Below are positions 42,689 through 55,290 of a stretch of 64,000 nucleotides of DNA, piece after piece. Numbering within the stretch: the stretch's first letter is position 1; each line of letters opens with the position of its first letter. Below the pieces are notes generated by a model. It made no database searches. It was not told the DNA's origin and saw only the letters and a list, made by a program, of their open reading frames with translations. Source of the stretch: Bog-473 sp963828825 (GTDB lineage: Bacteria; Actinomycetota; Acidimicrobiia; Acidimicrobiales; RAAP-2); contig CAWHGF010000007.1 of assembly GCA_963828825.1 (NCBI GenBank), forward strand, positions 992,001 to 1,056,000. The letters are read 5' to 3'. The translations under genes were made by a program, and so were the position numbers.

Positions 42689-43047
42689 ACGTGCCGTTCC
42701 CAAACCTGGACGGGGACCCTTGCGGGGACCCCGGATCCAGGACCGGCCCAACATGGTAGACGCCTCGCTCGGGCACCCGGCAGAGGTGGCCCCGCCCTTG
42801 CGGGGCCCCCGAGCAGGGCCCGTGCAGACCAGGTCGCCGACTTGGTTTCGTGATTGCATCTCGACCGCACAGTCGGACGGAGCCCGCGAACGGGTACCCC
42901 GGGAGGCGCTGCGGGAGCCCGATGTGCGGTTCGGGCCTGCGCTGCAACAACGGTGCAACGAGGATGCAAGCAGCGGGGCGCACACTGGCTGCCGCCCCCG
43001 GCTGATGGCGCGCGGGGCAATGCACCGGAGCGGAAGAGAGGCGGGGC
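42689..43047. other. Intergenic region between tRNA-Thr and the cyclic-nucleotide-binding genes
   Basis: No credible gene. CCCTTGCGGGG occurs twice (near 42717 and 42793), each followed by a C-run, giving short GC hairpins. The tRNA promoter must lie in its left part. Confidence 0.5.
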
Positions 43048-43533
43048 GTGGTAGCGACCATGGGGACACGGGCCACCGTCGACCGGTTGAAAGCGGTCGA
43101 CCCGCTACATGACTGCACGGACGCCCAACTCGAAGAGGTGGCCCACCTGGCGGAGCGGATCCAGGTGGGTGAGGGTGAGGTCCTCGCCCGGGAAGAGCGG
43201 ATCGGCCGCGAGTTCTTCCTGGTCCTCTCGGGCCGGGTGGCGGTGACCCAGAAGGGCCGACGGGTCAATACCCTTGGTCCCGGCGACTTCTTCGGCGAGC
43301 TGGCGGCCATGAACCCCGGACCGCGCAATGCCACCGTGACCGCGCTATGCGAGCTCGACGTGTTGATCATCGGGCCCCGTGAGTTCTCCGCGATGGCTGC
43401 CATCCCCGGCTTCCGCGACGCGCTGCTCCGCAGCATGGCCAGTCGCCTGCGCACCGTGGACGCCCGGCTGGCCGCCGCCCTCGACGGACGGGAGCCACCC
43501 GCTGCCGAGCCGAACGGCTCCGTACCGGCGTGA
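43048..43533 (+). CDS. Cyclic-nucleotide-binding-domain protein, first copy
   Basis: 161 residues: one cNMP-binding beta-roll (about 20-135) with the phosphate cassette GDFFGELAAM..RNATVTA, whose Glu and Arg are the ribose and phosphate contacts. No helix-turn-helix, so not a Crp-type transcription factor; a stand-alone sensor. GTG 43048 has GAGAGG upstream. GTGA overlap with a paralogue. Confidence 0.85.
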   Translation: MVATMGTRATVDRLKAVDPLHDCTDAQLEEVAHLAERIQVGEGEVLAREERIGREFFLVLSGRVAVTQKGRRVNTLGPGDFFGELAAMNPGPRNATVTALCELDVLIIGPREFSAMAAIPGFRDALLRSMASRLRTVDARLAAALDGREPPAAEPNGSVPA

Positions 43534-44138
43534 CCTCCGGCTCTTCGTTGCGGCCGGAGAGCCCGAAACCACCGGGAAGGCTCCCCCAGCGCCTACCCTT
43601 ACGACGCGGGGAGTGGGCTCCGCCGATGCCGGGGGAGGCGGAGTTGGCCGCAGAGAGTGAAGGCGACGAGGAAGCCGGACCCGGTCGCCTGCAGGCCGTG
43701 CCTTGGTTCGCTGCCTGCACCGAGGACCAGCTCGCCGAAATGGCGCGCATCGCCGAGCGCCTCCAGATCCAAGCGGGTGAGGTGATACTGCGGGAAGGTC
43801 GCCTCGGTCGCGAGCTCTTCGTGATCCTCGAGGGAACCGCGACGGTCACCCGCGCCGGGCACGTCGTCAACATCCTCCATGCGGGTGACTATTTCGGCGA
43901 ACTGGCTGCCATCGAGGCCGAGCCCCGCAGCGCCACGGTGCAGGCCACGACCGACCTCGACGTCCTCATCGTCGGGCCGCGTGAGTTCGAAGCGATGATG
44001 GAGATCCCAGGGTTCCGCAACGCGCTCCTCGCCGGCATGAGCCGACGCATCCGCGAAGCTGACGACAGACTGGCGGCCTACGAAGAGCTGGGGGATCCGA
44101 AACTGGGTCTCACCGAAGGAGACGCGGCCTCCCGCTGA
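43530..44138 (+). CDS. Cyclic-nucleotide-binding-domain protein, second copy
   Basis: 202 residues. The cNMP domain (about 60-175) has GDYFGELAAIEAEPRSATVQA and is clearly a paralogue of the preceding gene (shared DLDVLIVGPREFEAM). The N-terminal 50 residues are Pro/Gly/Glu-rich and disordered; ATG 43626 would remove most of them. No DNA-binding domain. The two proteins could form a heterodimeric sensor. Confidence 0.85.
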   Translation: MTSGSSLRPESPKPPGRLPQRLPLRRGEWAPPMPGEAELAAESEGDEEAGPGRLQAVPWFAACTEDQLAEMARIAERLQIQAGEVILREGRLGRELFVILEGTATVTRAGHVVNILHAGDYFGELAAIEAEPRSATVQATTDLDVLIVGPREFEAMMEIPGFRNALLAGMSRRIREADDRLAAYEELGDPKLGLTEGDAASR

Positions 44139-44146
44139 CGCGGGAG

Positions 44147-47100
44147 TCAGTCGGGCGTGGCGGCCAACCGCGCCAGCCGGTGTAAGCCCATGGCCAGCGC
44201 GGACTCTTCCGCATGACGCAGGAGCACGGCCACACGCTCCTCGTCACCGTTCCGGCGGCGCTGGCGCAGCGTCCGCGCGAGCTCCACTTCCGCTGCGACC
44301 TCGAAGGGCGGGGACCCCATCCGGCGGGCCAGCCGAAGGGACGCCTCATGGTGCACCTCGGCGAGAGCGAGGTCGCCCATGGTCCCCGCCAGGAGCCCGA
44401 GATAGTGGTCGGCCGGCCCCACGCACGCCGCGGCCGGCGCACGGACCACGACGGCGGTGCCGGTGTAGGGCCGCATCACCTCGTAGATACGCACCGCGAA
44501 CGCGCTCGCCGCCACGCCGATCACGCTGCACGCCGCGGCAGCCATGGACATCGACATGCCCTCGGTCTGGTCGTCGGCCATGCTCTCCCATCGGAGGTCC
44601 GCCAGCGAGCGCAGCTGGTTCAGTGCCGACTCCGTGTCCCCCGCCTCAGCCAGGACCAGGGCCAGCGCGCCCGACGCCGTGGGATACTCGGTGCGGGCCT
44701 GCCCGATGATCTCCCGCAACGCCGCGTCCGAAGCGGCCAGATCGCCCCGCTGCCACCAGGTCCACACCATGAGCGCCCCGTAGAAGCTCAAAGCCAGCTC
44801 GTTGTGGCCCTCCGCCACCTCCAGGGCCCGCTGGCCGAGCTGCTCCGCCGTCTCGAAATCCCCCTCCAGCAGCGCCATCATCGCCGTGACGTTGAAGCCG
44901 AACGAGGCCTCGAGCGGGTGCACCGGACCGGTGTCCCGGGCCCGGAACCGGGCGATCTCCTCGTTGACGGCGTCCACGTCCCCTTGGGCGAGCAGTTCGC
45001 GGACGCGCCACATGTGCCCGTGCAGCGCCAGCTGCTCGTCGCCGATCTCGTCGGCGATCTCCCCCAGCTCGGTCCCTGTCGCCAGCCGCTCGGCCGCGGG
45101 ATCAATGCCCCACAACGCGTGCATGCGCGCGTTCAGGGCATACCCGAGGGCCACGCGGTCCCCGAGGCGCCGGGCCATGGCGACCGCATCGTTGCTGAGG
45201 GCGAGCGAGCGCGGCAGGGACCTGGGAGCCGTGGACAGATTAGACGTATAGATGATCACCAGACCGAGCCGCGCCGACACCATGGCCCGCAGATGACTGT
45301 CCTCGGCTTCGGGCAGACCGAGGAGGGCTTCCTCCAGGAGCTGCACCTGGTCCTCGTTGACCCGCACGATCCCGAGGTAACTCAGCGGACCGGCCCGCAG
45401 CGCAGCGGCGGCCAGGCGCCCGGCATCACCCAAGGCCCGCGCCAGCGCGGCCGCCCGCTCGAAGTTGGCGTCCGCCAGCGCCGTCTCACCCGCCCAGTTC
45501 TGCGCCTCCGCCAACGCGATGAGCGCGTCGCAACGCGCCTCCTGGTCCGGAGGTCCGAATTGCTCGGCCACCTCGAGGCTCCGGGCGAAATGGACCGCCG
45601 CCTCCTCGAACGCGAGCAGGCGGAGCGCGCGTTCCCCGGCGGCACGGCAGTAGTGGCTCGCTTTGTCGGCGTCGGCCAGCGCGGCGCCCATGTAGAAGTG
45701 GTGTGCCAGCTCGTTGACGTAGGTGTCCAGCGCGTCGGCGTGCACCCGCTCGGTGGCGACGGCGATCTTGTGGTGGTAGCGCAACCGGCGCCCGCGCAGG
45801 AGCTCGCCGTAGATCGCGTCGCGCACGAGCGTGTGGCTGAAGGCGTAGCGGTCACCGATGTCCTGCCCGACGCGGCGGAGCAAGCGGCATTCCACTGCCC
45901 GGTCGAAGGCGTCGAGCCGCTGTTCCGGCGTGAGCTCGGCCGCGTCGGCCGCAATGGCGGCCTCGCACTCCGGGCCCGCCACGGCCGCCGCCTGCAACAG
46001 GTAGATCACGTCCTCGGCCAGTCGCGAGACGCGCCGGGCCACCAGCTCGCGGATGGCCTCGGTCGGGCTGAGATTCGGCGGGACCGGTGCGTCGCCTTCC
46101 TCGCTCTGCTCGGCCTCCCGGTAGCCCAGTTGCCTCAGGAGCTCGTCGAGGAAGAGCGGGTTGCCGTCGGTCAGCCGGGACAGCCGGGGGACGAGGTCCG
46201 GCGGCGCGTTCGGCCAGCCCCGCACCAGTTCCTCCACCGCCTCGCTGCTCAGGCCCTGCAGGTGCACCGTCGCCACCGGGTGCACCGCCCGGACGTCAGA
46301 GAGCACGGTGCGCAACCGGTGAGCCGGCGGCACCTCGGTGTCGTTGAACATCCCGACGATGCCGACCGTGGCGTCGTCCGTGCCGCGCAACACGTGGCGG
46401 AGCAGCAACAGCGTGGGCTGGTCGGCGGCGTGCAGGTCATCGATCACCAGCAGGATGGTGCTGGACGACAACTCGTTGAGTGTCGCCGTCACCGCCTCGA
46501 AGAACCGGAAGCGCTCGCTTTCAGGGTCACCCCCCTCGTCCTCGAGCATCGGCGCGTACTCCCGCAGCCGCAGCACGAGCCGGGAGAGCTCGGTGAGCTG
46601 CCAGCCGGGCATACGCGAGATGTGGTCCGCCGAGAGGGATTGGAAGTACCGCCCGAGCGCCTCGGCAAAAGGCTGGAACGGCGCCACCGGGTCCTCGTCG
46701 CAACGGCCCCACAGGACCAGCGCGCCATCGTCCTCGACGGCGCGCGCCAGCTCGGCCACCAGTCGCGTCTTCCCGATGCCGGGATCACCGTCCACGAGGA
46801 GGAGCCGCCCGGCACCGTGGCGCACCGATGTCCACCAGTCGCTCAGCAGCGCTGACTCGCGGGCGCGGCCGACCAATGGCCCTTCGTGCTGTGAGGCGGG
46901 CACCCGGACCTGGTAGGCGCGCGGTGCGGTCGCCGCCTCCCCTTCGGCGGCGGGGTCAGGGGCGGCTTCGGCCGGAACCAGGAAGTCGAGCACGGGATCC
47001 TGGGCGAGGATGGCGTGTTCCATCCAGGTGACGTCGTGTCCCGGCTCGATCCCCAGGTCGGCCACCAGGACGGCGCGCAGATCCTGGAAGACCCGCAGCG

Positions 47101-47761
47101 CCTCCACCTGGCGGCCCGAGCGGTAGAGCGCCAGCATGCGCTGTGACCAAAGGCGCTCACGCATTGGGTTGGCGCCGGTCAGCGCCTCGAGCTCGCCGGT
47201 GACAGCCTCGTGCCGGCCGAGGGTCAGCTCTGCGTCCATCCTCGTCTCCGTGGCCGACAAGAGGAGCTCCTCCAGTCGACGGGCCTCGGCCCGGGCGAAC
47301 GGCTCGTCATGCACCTCGCTGTAGGCCGGCCCGCGCCAGAGCTTCGCTGCCTCGGCGAGCAGGCGCACGCACTCGGTGGGACGCCGGCGGGCCAACTGGC
47401 GACGACCTTCTGCCACCGCACGCTCCAACCGGAAGACGTCGGTCGCCTCCGCGGGAACCTCCAGGACGTAGCCCGGGGCCCGCGTCACGATGATGTCCTC
47501 GGGGGCGCCCGCGTCGCGCAGGCGCTTGCGCAGCCGCGAGATGGTCGAGCGCAGCGCGATCTCGGCCCCCGACCCGTCGCTGTCGCCCCAGAGGGAGTCC
47601 ACGAGGCGGTCAACCGAGACGATGATGTGGCGATCGATGAGGAGCCGGGCGACGAGGGCACGCGTCCGTACACCCCCGATGTCGACGGGGCGCCCGTCCC
47701 ACGCGATCTCCACGGGACCGAGCACGCGGATCTCCAATCGCGCTGACTCAGTCCCCGACAT
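44147..47761 (-). CDS. Large BTAD/AAA transcription regulator (AfsR/SARP-like)
   Basis: 1204 residues. Winged-helix DNA-binding domain (about 10-100: LRSTISRLRKRLRDAG), BTAD (about 105-255: AELTLGRHEAVTGELEALTGANPMRERL), AAA ATPase with Walker A GDPGIGKTRLV near 326 and LLVIDDLHAADQ near 440, then about 600 residues of TPR-like helices. Probably a signal-integrating activator; target unknown. Ends 8 bp from the convergent cNMP genes. Confidence 0.88.
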   Translation of the reverse strand: MSGTESARLEIRVLGPVEIAWDGRPVDIGGVRTRALVARLLIDRHIIVSVDRLVDSLWGDSDGSGAEIALRSTISRLRKRLRDAGAPEDIIVTRAPGYVLEVPAEATDVFRLERAVAEGRRQLARRRPTECVRLLAEAAKLWRGPAYSEVHDEPFARAEARRLEELLLSATETRMDAELTLGRHEAVTGELEALTGANPMRERLWSQRMLALYRSGRQVEALRVFQDLRAVLVADLGIEPGHDVTWMEHAILAQDPVLDFLVPAEAAPDPAAEGEAATAPRAYQVRVPASQHEGPLVGRARESALLSDWWTSVRHGAGRLLLVDGDPGIGKTRLVAELARAVEDDGALVLWGRCDEDPVAPFQPFAEALGRYFQSLSADHISRMPGWQLTELSRLVLRLREYAPMLEDEGGDPESERFRFFEAVTATLNELSSSTILLVIDDLHAADQPTLLLLRHVLRGTDDATVGIVGMFNDTEVPPAHRLRTVLSDVRAVHPVATVHLQGLSSEAVEELVRGWPNAPPDLVPRLSRLTDGNPLFLDELLRQLGYREAEQSEEGDAPVPPNLSPTEAIRELVARRVSRLAEDVIYLLQAAAVAGPECEAAIAADAAELTPEQRLDAFDRAVECRLLRRVGQDIGDRYAFSHTLVRDAIYGELLRGRRLRYHHKIAVATERVHADALDTYVNELAHHFYMGAALADADKASHYCRAAGERALRLLAFEEAAVHFARSLEVAEQFGPPDQEARCDALIALAEAQNWAGETALADANFERAAALARALGDAGRLAAAALRAGPLSYLGIVRVNEDQVQLLEEALLGLPEAEDSHLRAMVSARLGLVIIYTSNLSTAPRSLPRSLALSNDAVAMARRLGDRVALGYALNARMHALWGIDPAAERLATGTELGEIADEIGDEQLALHGHMWRVRELLAQGDVDAVNEEIARFRARDTGPVHPLEASFGFNVTAMMALLEGDFETAEQLGQRALEVAEGHNELALSFYGALMVWTWWQRGDLAASDAALREIIGQARTEYPTASGALALVLAEAGDTESALNQLRSLADLRWESMADDQTEGMSMSMAAAACSVIGVAASAFAVRIYEVMRPYTGTAVVVRAPAAACVGPADHYLGLLAGTMGDLALAEVHHEASLRLARRMGSPPFEVAAEVELARTLRQRRRNGDEERVAVLLRHAEESALAMGLHRLARLAATPD

Positions 47762-47780
47762 GCCCTCGCCCTGCCTGCCG

Positions 47781-47915
47781 TTACCCGGCGGCGCCGTGGC
47801 CGTCGGTCAGCCCGCTCCGTCCGAGCGCCGGCGTGCGGAGGATCCCGACACCGATCAGGGCGATGAAGAACTGTCGGGACCGGAACCACAGGTCCGCATA
47901 CGTGACCGCCAGCAT
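47781..47915 (-). pseudogene. Possible remnant of an ABC permease N-terminus
   Basis: 44 codons reading MLAVTYADLWFRSRQFFIAL then IGVGI, like the start of FtsX-type permeases in related genomes, followed within 20 residues by unrelated sequence and a stop. Lies in the 294-bp gap between the BTAD regulator and holB; nothing else is seen there except a hairpin. Confidence 0.3.
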
Positions 47916-48002
47916 TCGTCCACCCACTCCTCGCCACCTCGGGCGACCCGGCGAGACTCTAATGCTGCGCACCCCCTGGGTGCCCCGGGTACGCCCGGAC
48001 GT

Positions 48003-48025
48003 GCACCTGACGCCACGTCAGGTGC
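48003..48025 (-). terminator. Hairpin terminator after holB
   Basis: GCACCTGACG, loop CCA, CGTCAGGTGC: perfect 10-bp stem 31 bp beyond the holB stop. No T-run, as is common in high-GC actinobacteria. Confidence 0.55.
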
Positions 48026-48055
48026 CTGCGGGATGGCGCGGCCGACGGGGGGCGG

Positions 48056-49147
48056 CTATACCGCCAGTGCGGCCAGGCGGACGAAGAGCGACTGCACCAG
48101 CAGTGTCTCGTTCGGATTGCGCGGCAGCGCCTCGGCCGTCTCGGTGATGAGCCCCACCGCCTCGGTGGCGCTGCGGACGTCCTGGTCGCCCACGGCGACG
48201 GCGCCCCCCGCCGCCCGGACGACACGGCCGCGGTAGGCCCGGGCCAGCACGCCGAGGCCCGCTCGCAGCGCGTCGGTGCGGAAGCGGCGCTCCTCGCGCT
48301 GATGCTGGTCCACGATCTCCTTGCGGCCGGGGAGCCCGCGCTCGCCCATCTCCTTGGCCGCCGCCGTCAGCGACTCGATCTCCCGGGCGTGCGCGGTCCG
48401 CAGCGGCTCCACCGCACGGTCGGCCGACTCGAGCACGCGCCGCGTCAACCCGGCGGCCGTCATGCCCGCCACCGTCAGCTCGTCCGGCACCGACGTCCAC
48501 AGCGCGACGCGTGCCGCGACATCGGGATCGTCGACCATGACGCGGGCCCGCTCGGGATTGCCCCCGCTGCTGTCCGCCACCACGGCCGCCATGTCCGCCG
48601 GCACGCCGGAACCCGTCAACCACTGCACCAGCTCGGCCCGCGGCACCGGCGGGAACGGTATCTCGACGCTCCGGCTCGCAATGGTCACCAGGTCGGGAGT
48701 GACGTCGTCGGCGAGGAGCACGAAGACGGTGTCACCGGGCGGCTCCTCGAGGGTCTTGAGGAGGACCGGAGCCCGATCGAGCACGAGGTGTACGTCGAGG
48801 ACGACGATCACCTGGCGCGCCGCGTGCAGGGGACGCCGCTGCGCCAACGTGACGACCTGGCGCAGGGTCTCCTTCGAGACCGAGGCTCCGCTGCGGCGCA
48901 CGACGTGCAGGTCCGGCTCGGTGCCGGCGAGCGCGGCCCGGCAAGTGGCGCACGCACCGCACCCGCCCTCCGGGCAGAGCAGCGCGGCCGCAAACCCGTA
49001 TGCCGCCGCGAGCCCCCCGTTCCCCGCCGGCCCGCGGAAGAGGTAGGCGTGCACCGGGTTGACGGCCGCGGCGCGCAGCGCCTCCACCGCAGCGTCCTGC
49101 GCCACCACGCCGGCGAAGAGCTCGGTGACCGGGCGCGCCGCGTTCAC
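48056..49147 (-). CDS. holB: DNA polymerase III delta' subunit
   Basis: 363 residues, AAA+ clamp-loader subunit: HAYLFRGPAGNGG (degenerate Walker A), zinc module CPEGGCGACATC, LLKTLEEPPGDTVFVLL and the SRS-type sensor IASRSVEI. Loads the sliding clamp. ATGA overlap with tmk, a classic pair. Confidence 0.94.
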   Translation of the reverse strand: MNAARPVTELFAGVVAQDAAVEALRAAAVNPVHAYLFRGPAGNGGLAAAYGFAAALLCPEGGCGACATCRAALAGTEPDLHVVRRSGASVSKETLRQVVTLAQRRPLHAARQVIVVLDVHLVLDRAPVLLKTLEEPPGDTVFVLLADDVTPDLVTIASRSVEIPFPPVPRAELVQWLTGSGVPADMAAVVADSSGGNPERARVMVDDPDVAARVALWTSVPDELTVAGMTAAGLTRRVLESADRAVEPLRTAHAREIESLTAAAKEMGERGLPGRKEIVDQHQREERRFRTDALRAGLGVLARAYRGRVVRAAGGAVAVGDQDVRSATEAVGLITETAEALPRNPNETLLVQSLFVRLAALAV

Positions 49148-49782
49148 CGGGCCGCGGCCGGCGCGTCACCGAGTCGTTCACGCACGGACGCCACGATATG
49201 CGCCGTCACCGTGGGCACCGCCGCCGTTCCGTCGACCACGACCCAGTGCGCGGGGTCCGCCGCGGCCTGGTCCAGGAAGCCCTGGCGCACTCTCGCCGCG
49301 AAGTCCGGCCCCAGCCGCTCCAACCGGTCGGACCCGCCCCGGACGCCCACCGCCAACCGCGCCGCGGCGACATCGACGCCGACGTCGACCAGGATCGACA
49401 GGTCGGCGGCCAGCCCCTGCGTGGCCCACCGGACCAGATCGCCCAGCGCGGCGGGGTCGAGGCCCTGCCCATAGCCCTGGTAGGCGATGGTGGAGCCGGC
49501 GTAGCGGTCGCTGACCACCCAGGCACCGGCGGCCAGGGCGGGCTCCAGGACGAGGGTCACGTGCTCGGCGCGGTCGGCCGCCATCAAGAGGGCCTCGGTC
49601 CGTGGCGAGGGCGGCGGGGCGTCGGGCGCGAGCAGCAGTTGGCGTAAACGGGCCCCGACCGCCGTCGCCCCGGGCTCGAAGGTCAGCCGGGCCCCGAGTG
49701 CCTCGGCCAGTGCTCGGGCCTGGGTGGACTTGCCACAACCGTCAATGCCCTCGAGCGCGATGAGGCGACCGCGGGGCGGCAT
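49144..49782 (-). CDS. tmk: Thymidylate kinase
   Basis: 212 residues. P-loop ALEGIDGCGKSTQA, DRYAGSTIAYQGYGQGLD (DRY/F-Ser motif). dTMP to dTDP for DNA synthesis. Follows topA with a 1-bp gap. Confidence 0.95.
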   Translation of the reverse strand: MPPRGRLIALEGIDGCGKSTQARALAEALGARLTFEPGATAVGARLRQLLLAPDAPPPSPRTEALLMAADRAEHVTLVLEPALAAGAWVVSDRYAGSTIAYQGYGQGLDPAALGDLVRWATQGLAADLSILVDVGVDVAAARLAVGVRGGSDRLERLGPDFAARVRQGFLDQAAADPAHWVVVDGTAAVPTVTAHIVASVRERLGDAPAAAR

Positions 49783-49783
49783 C

Positions 49784-52597
49784 TCAGAACGGTTCGGTCG
49801 GCGCAGCCTTCATTGCAGCGGGATCGGCCCCGTTGGACTTCGCCGCCGTCTTCCGGGCGCCCGCCGTCTTCCGGGCGCCCGCCGCCTTCTTGGCTCCCGG
49901 CGTCTTCTTCGCCGTGGCCTTCTTGCCCGTCGCCTTCTTCTTGGCCGGCGCGGCCTTCTTGGCCGCCTTCTTCTTGCGCGTCGAGGGCCCGGCGGCCCGG
50001 CGCTCGCCCAGCAACTCGGACGCGCGCTCGATGCCGATGGACTCGACGACGTCGCCCTTGCGCAGGCTGGCGTTGGTGGTGCCGTCGGTGACGTAGGGGC
50101 CGAAGCGACCCTCCTTCACGACCACCGGCAGGTTGGTGGTCGGATCGGTGCCGAGCTCGCGCAGCGGCGCGGCGGCGGCCCGGCCCCGGCGCTGCTTCGG
50201 CTGTGCGAACAGCGCCTGCGCCTCGGGCAGCGTCACGGTCAGCAGCTGGTCCTCGCTGCCCAGGCTGCGCGTGTCGGCGCCCCGCTTGAGGTAAGGCCCG
50301 AACCGCCCGTTGTGGGCCACCACGTCCTCGCCCGTCTCGGGGTCCGTCCCGATCACGCGTGGGATGCGCAGCAGCTCCAGCGCCTGCTCGAGCGTGAGTG
50401 TGGCCGGGTCCATGGAGGAGAACAGTGAGGCTGTGCGCGGCTTGTCGCCCCCCTCGATCACCTCGCCCACCTGGATGTAGGGCCCGAAGCGCCCGGCCTT
50501 GACCTGGACGTCGAGCCCGCTGGCGGGATGGGTGCCGAGCACCCGGTCGTTGGATGGCGCGGCCAGGATCTCCTCGGCGCGCTCGATCGTCAGCTCGTCG
50601 GGCGCCATGTCGTCGGGGATGGAGGCCCGGTCCTCCCCGCGCTGGAGGTAGGGGCCGTACCGGCCCACCCGGGCCACGATCGGCTCGCCGTCGCTCCCGT
50701 TCCCGAGGGGGATGGAGTTGATCTCGCGGGCGTCGATCTCGCTCAGGTGGGTCGCCACCGAGGCCTTGAGCCCGACCTCCTCGACCTCGTCGCCGTGCCC
50801 GTTGCCCGCGCCGGGCACCGCCGTGCCGAAGTAGAAGCGGGTCAGCCAGGGCAGGGACTCCTCGCGCCCGGCGGCGATCTCGTCGAGGTCGTCCTCCATC
50901 GCTGCGGTGAAGCCGTAGTCGACCAGGTCGCCGAAGTAGCGCTCGAGCAGGCCGACGACGGCGAAGGCGGTGAAGCTCGGCACCAGCGCCGTCCCCTTCT
51001 TCCACACGTAGCCGCGGTCGAGGATGGTGGCGATGACGCTGGCGTAGGTCGACGGGCGCCCCACGCCGAGCTCCTCCATCGCCTTGACGAGCGAGGCCTC
51101 GGTGTAGCGGGCCGGCGGCTGCGTGGTGTGCGAGCCGGGCTCGAAGGCGCTGCCCTCCACCACGTCGCCGACGGCCAGCGCGGGGAGCACGACCTCGCGG
51201 TCGGCGAGCTCGGCGTCCGGGTCGTCCTCCCCCTCGACGTAGGCGCGCAGGAAGCCGGGGAACGCAATGACGCGGCCACTGGCGGAGAACTCGGCCTCCT
51301 GACCCTGGGCCACCCCCTCGGGCACCTCGGCCGTCAGGCGGATCTGCGCGCTCGTCCCGGTGGCGTCGCTCATCTGGGAGGCCACCGTGCGCTTCCAGAT
51401 CAGCTCGTACAGGCGGAGCTCGTCCCCCGACAGGTCGCGGCCGGCCTGCTCGGGTGTCCGGAACCTCTCGCCGGAGGGGCGGATGGCCTCGTGGGCCTCC
51501 TGCGCGTTCTTGACCTTGCGCTCGTAGCGACGCGGCGCCTCGGGCACGAAGGCGTCGCCGTACATCTGACGGGCCTGACTGCGGGCCGCGGTCAGCGCCT
51601 CGTCCGACAGCGTCGTCGAGTCGGTGCGCATGTAGGTGATGAAACCCTGCTCGTAGAGGCGCTGGGCCACCTGCATGGCCCGCTGCGCGCTGAAGCGCAG
51701 TTTGCGCCCCGCCTCTTGCTGCAGGGTCGAGGTCATGAACGGCGCCGCCGGCGAGCGGCGGAAGGGCCTCTCGGTCACCGCGCTCACGGTGAAGGAGCGG
51801 CCGAGCAGGGCCGTGGCCACGGAGGTCGCCTCCGGCTCGCCCAGCACACGGACGTCGCTCTTGCCGGTCCGCTCCCCGTGCTCGTCGAAGTCCTTGCCGG
51901 TGGCGACGGTGGCCCCGCCCAACCCGACCAGCGCCGCGCCGAACCCCGACGGCGCGGCGGCGTTGGTGAAGGTGCCGTCGACCCCCCACCAGGTGGCGGA
52001 GCGGAACCGCATCCGGGCCCGCTCGCGCTCGACCACCATCCGGGTGGCCACGCTCTGGACCCGCCCGGCCGACAGCCGCGGCATGACCTTGCGCCACAAC
52101 ACCGGGGACACCTCGTAGCCGTAGAGCCGGTCGAGGATGCGGCGCGCCTCCTGGGCGTCCACCAGGCGCCGGTCGAGGTCGCGCCACTCGTCGACGGCGC
52201 GGGCGATGGCGGTCGGCGTGATCTCGTGGAACACCATGCGCTTGACCGGCACGGTCGGCGATAGCACTTCGGAGAGGTGCCACGCGATCGACTCACCCTC
52301 GCGGTCCTCGTCCGTGGCGAGATACAGCTCGTCCGCGCCCTTCAGCAGTTTCTTGAGGTTGGCCACCACCGACTTCTTCGGCGACGACACCACATAGAGC
52401 GGCTTGAAGCCGTTGTCCACGTCCACCCCGAGCCGCGCCCACGACTCGCCCTTGTAGGCGGCCGGGACCTCGTCGGCGCCGCGCGGCAGGTCGCGTATGT
52501 GGCCGACCGACGACTCCACAATGAAGTCGGGCCCCAGCATGCCGCCGATGGTGCGCGCCTTGGCCGGCGACTCCACGATGACGAGTGCCTTACCCAC
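49784..52597 (-). CDS. topA: DNA topoisomerase I
   Basis: 937 residues, type IA. N-terminal TOPRIM (ALVIVESPAKARTIG), active-site Tyr322 in FITYMRTDS, then several zinc-ribbon-derived repeats without Cys (FGPYLKRG, FGPYIQVG, FGPYVTDG), and a Lys/Ala tail of about 60 residues (KKAAPAKKKATGKK) as in other actinobacteria, which aids DNA binding. GTG start. Confidence 0.96.
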   Translation of the reverse strand: MGKALVIVESPAKARTIGGMLGPDFIVESSVGHIRDLPRGADEVPAAYKGESWARLGVDVDNGFKPLYVVSSPKKSVVANLKKLLKGADELYLATDEDREGESIAWHLSEVLSPTVPVKRMVFHEITPTAIARAVDEWRDLDRRLVDAQEARRILDRLYGYEVSPVLWRKVMPRLSAGRVQSVATRMVVERERARMRFRSATWWGVDGTFTNAAAPSGFGAALVGLGGATVATGKDFDEHGERTGKSDVRVLGEPEATSVATALLGRSFTVSAVTERPFRRSPAAPFMTSTLQQEAGRKLRFSAQRAMQVAQRLYEQGFITYMRTDSTTLSDEALTAARSQARQMYGDAFVPEAPRRYERKVKNAQEAHEAIRPSGERFRTPEQAGRDLSGDELRLYELIWKRTVASQMSDATGTSAQIRLTAEVPEGVAQGQEAEFSASGRVIAFPGFLRAYVEGEDDPDAELADREVVLPALAVGDVVEGSAFEPGSHTTQPPARYTEASLVKAMEELGVGRPSTYASVIATILDRGYVWKKGTALVPSFTAFAVVGLLERYFGDLVDYGFTAAMEDDLDEIAAGREESLPWLTRFYFGTAVPGAGNGHGDEVEEVGLKASVATHLSEIDAREINSIPLGNGSDGEPIVARVGRYGPYLQRGEDRASIPDDMAPDELTIERAEEILAAPSNDRVLGTHPASGLDVQVKAGRFGPYIQVGEVIEGGDKPRTASLFSSMDPATLTLEQALELLRIPRVIGTDPETGEDVVAHNGRFGPYLKRGADTRSLGSEDQLLTVTLPEAQALFAQPKQRRGRAAAAPLRELGTDPTTNLPVVVKEGRFGPYVTDGTTNASLRKGDVVESIGIERASELLGERRAAGPSTRKKKAAKKAAPAKKKATGKKATAKKTPGAKKAAGARKTAGARKTAAKSNGADPAAMKAAPTEPF

Positions 52598-52738
52598 GGC
52601 ACACCCCGCGGGGCAGCGATCGACTGGGGGGAAGGGAGGGCATGGTCACGTCAGAGTGGGGGTCCGCCACCCCACCTGTCAAGGGCAGGGTGCACGACCA
52701 GGGCGACAACAGAGCGGTGCGCTATGGGCCTGAGCTGG

Positions 52739-55063
<2,325 letters not shown>

Positions 55064-55290
55064 TCCCTGTGTGCCCTTTCTGTTCCTGTCGATCTGGCGG
55101 GGCGGGGATGGAGGCGCCTTCCTCCGTGCGGTGCGGCCGCGCTCAACACCCTTGCATCGATGTCATCACCCCGGGCCGAGGGCGCGCCGGCGAGGTCGCA
55201 CCCGACGCTGGGCCGGGGGGGACGTTAGCGACTGGCGCCGGGTCGGGCAATTTGGCGTCGCCGCGCCGGCGGCGGACACCGCGGGACGAC

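Noticed and set aside
42720..43112. Frames upstream of the cNMP genes
   Set aside because: Proline/arginine-rich translations without a ribosome site or any family resemblance.
44213..46855. 880-codon plus-strand frame inside the BTAD regulator
   Set aside because: His/Arg/Gly-rich shadow of the real gene; common in GC-rich DNA.
55064..55290. Riboswitch upstream of hppA
   Set aside because: No recognisable aptamer core or expression-platform hairpin was visible in the 227-bp region.
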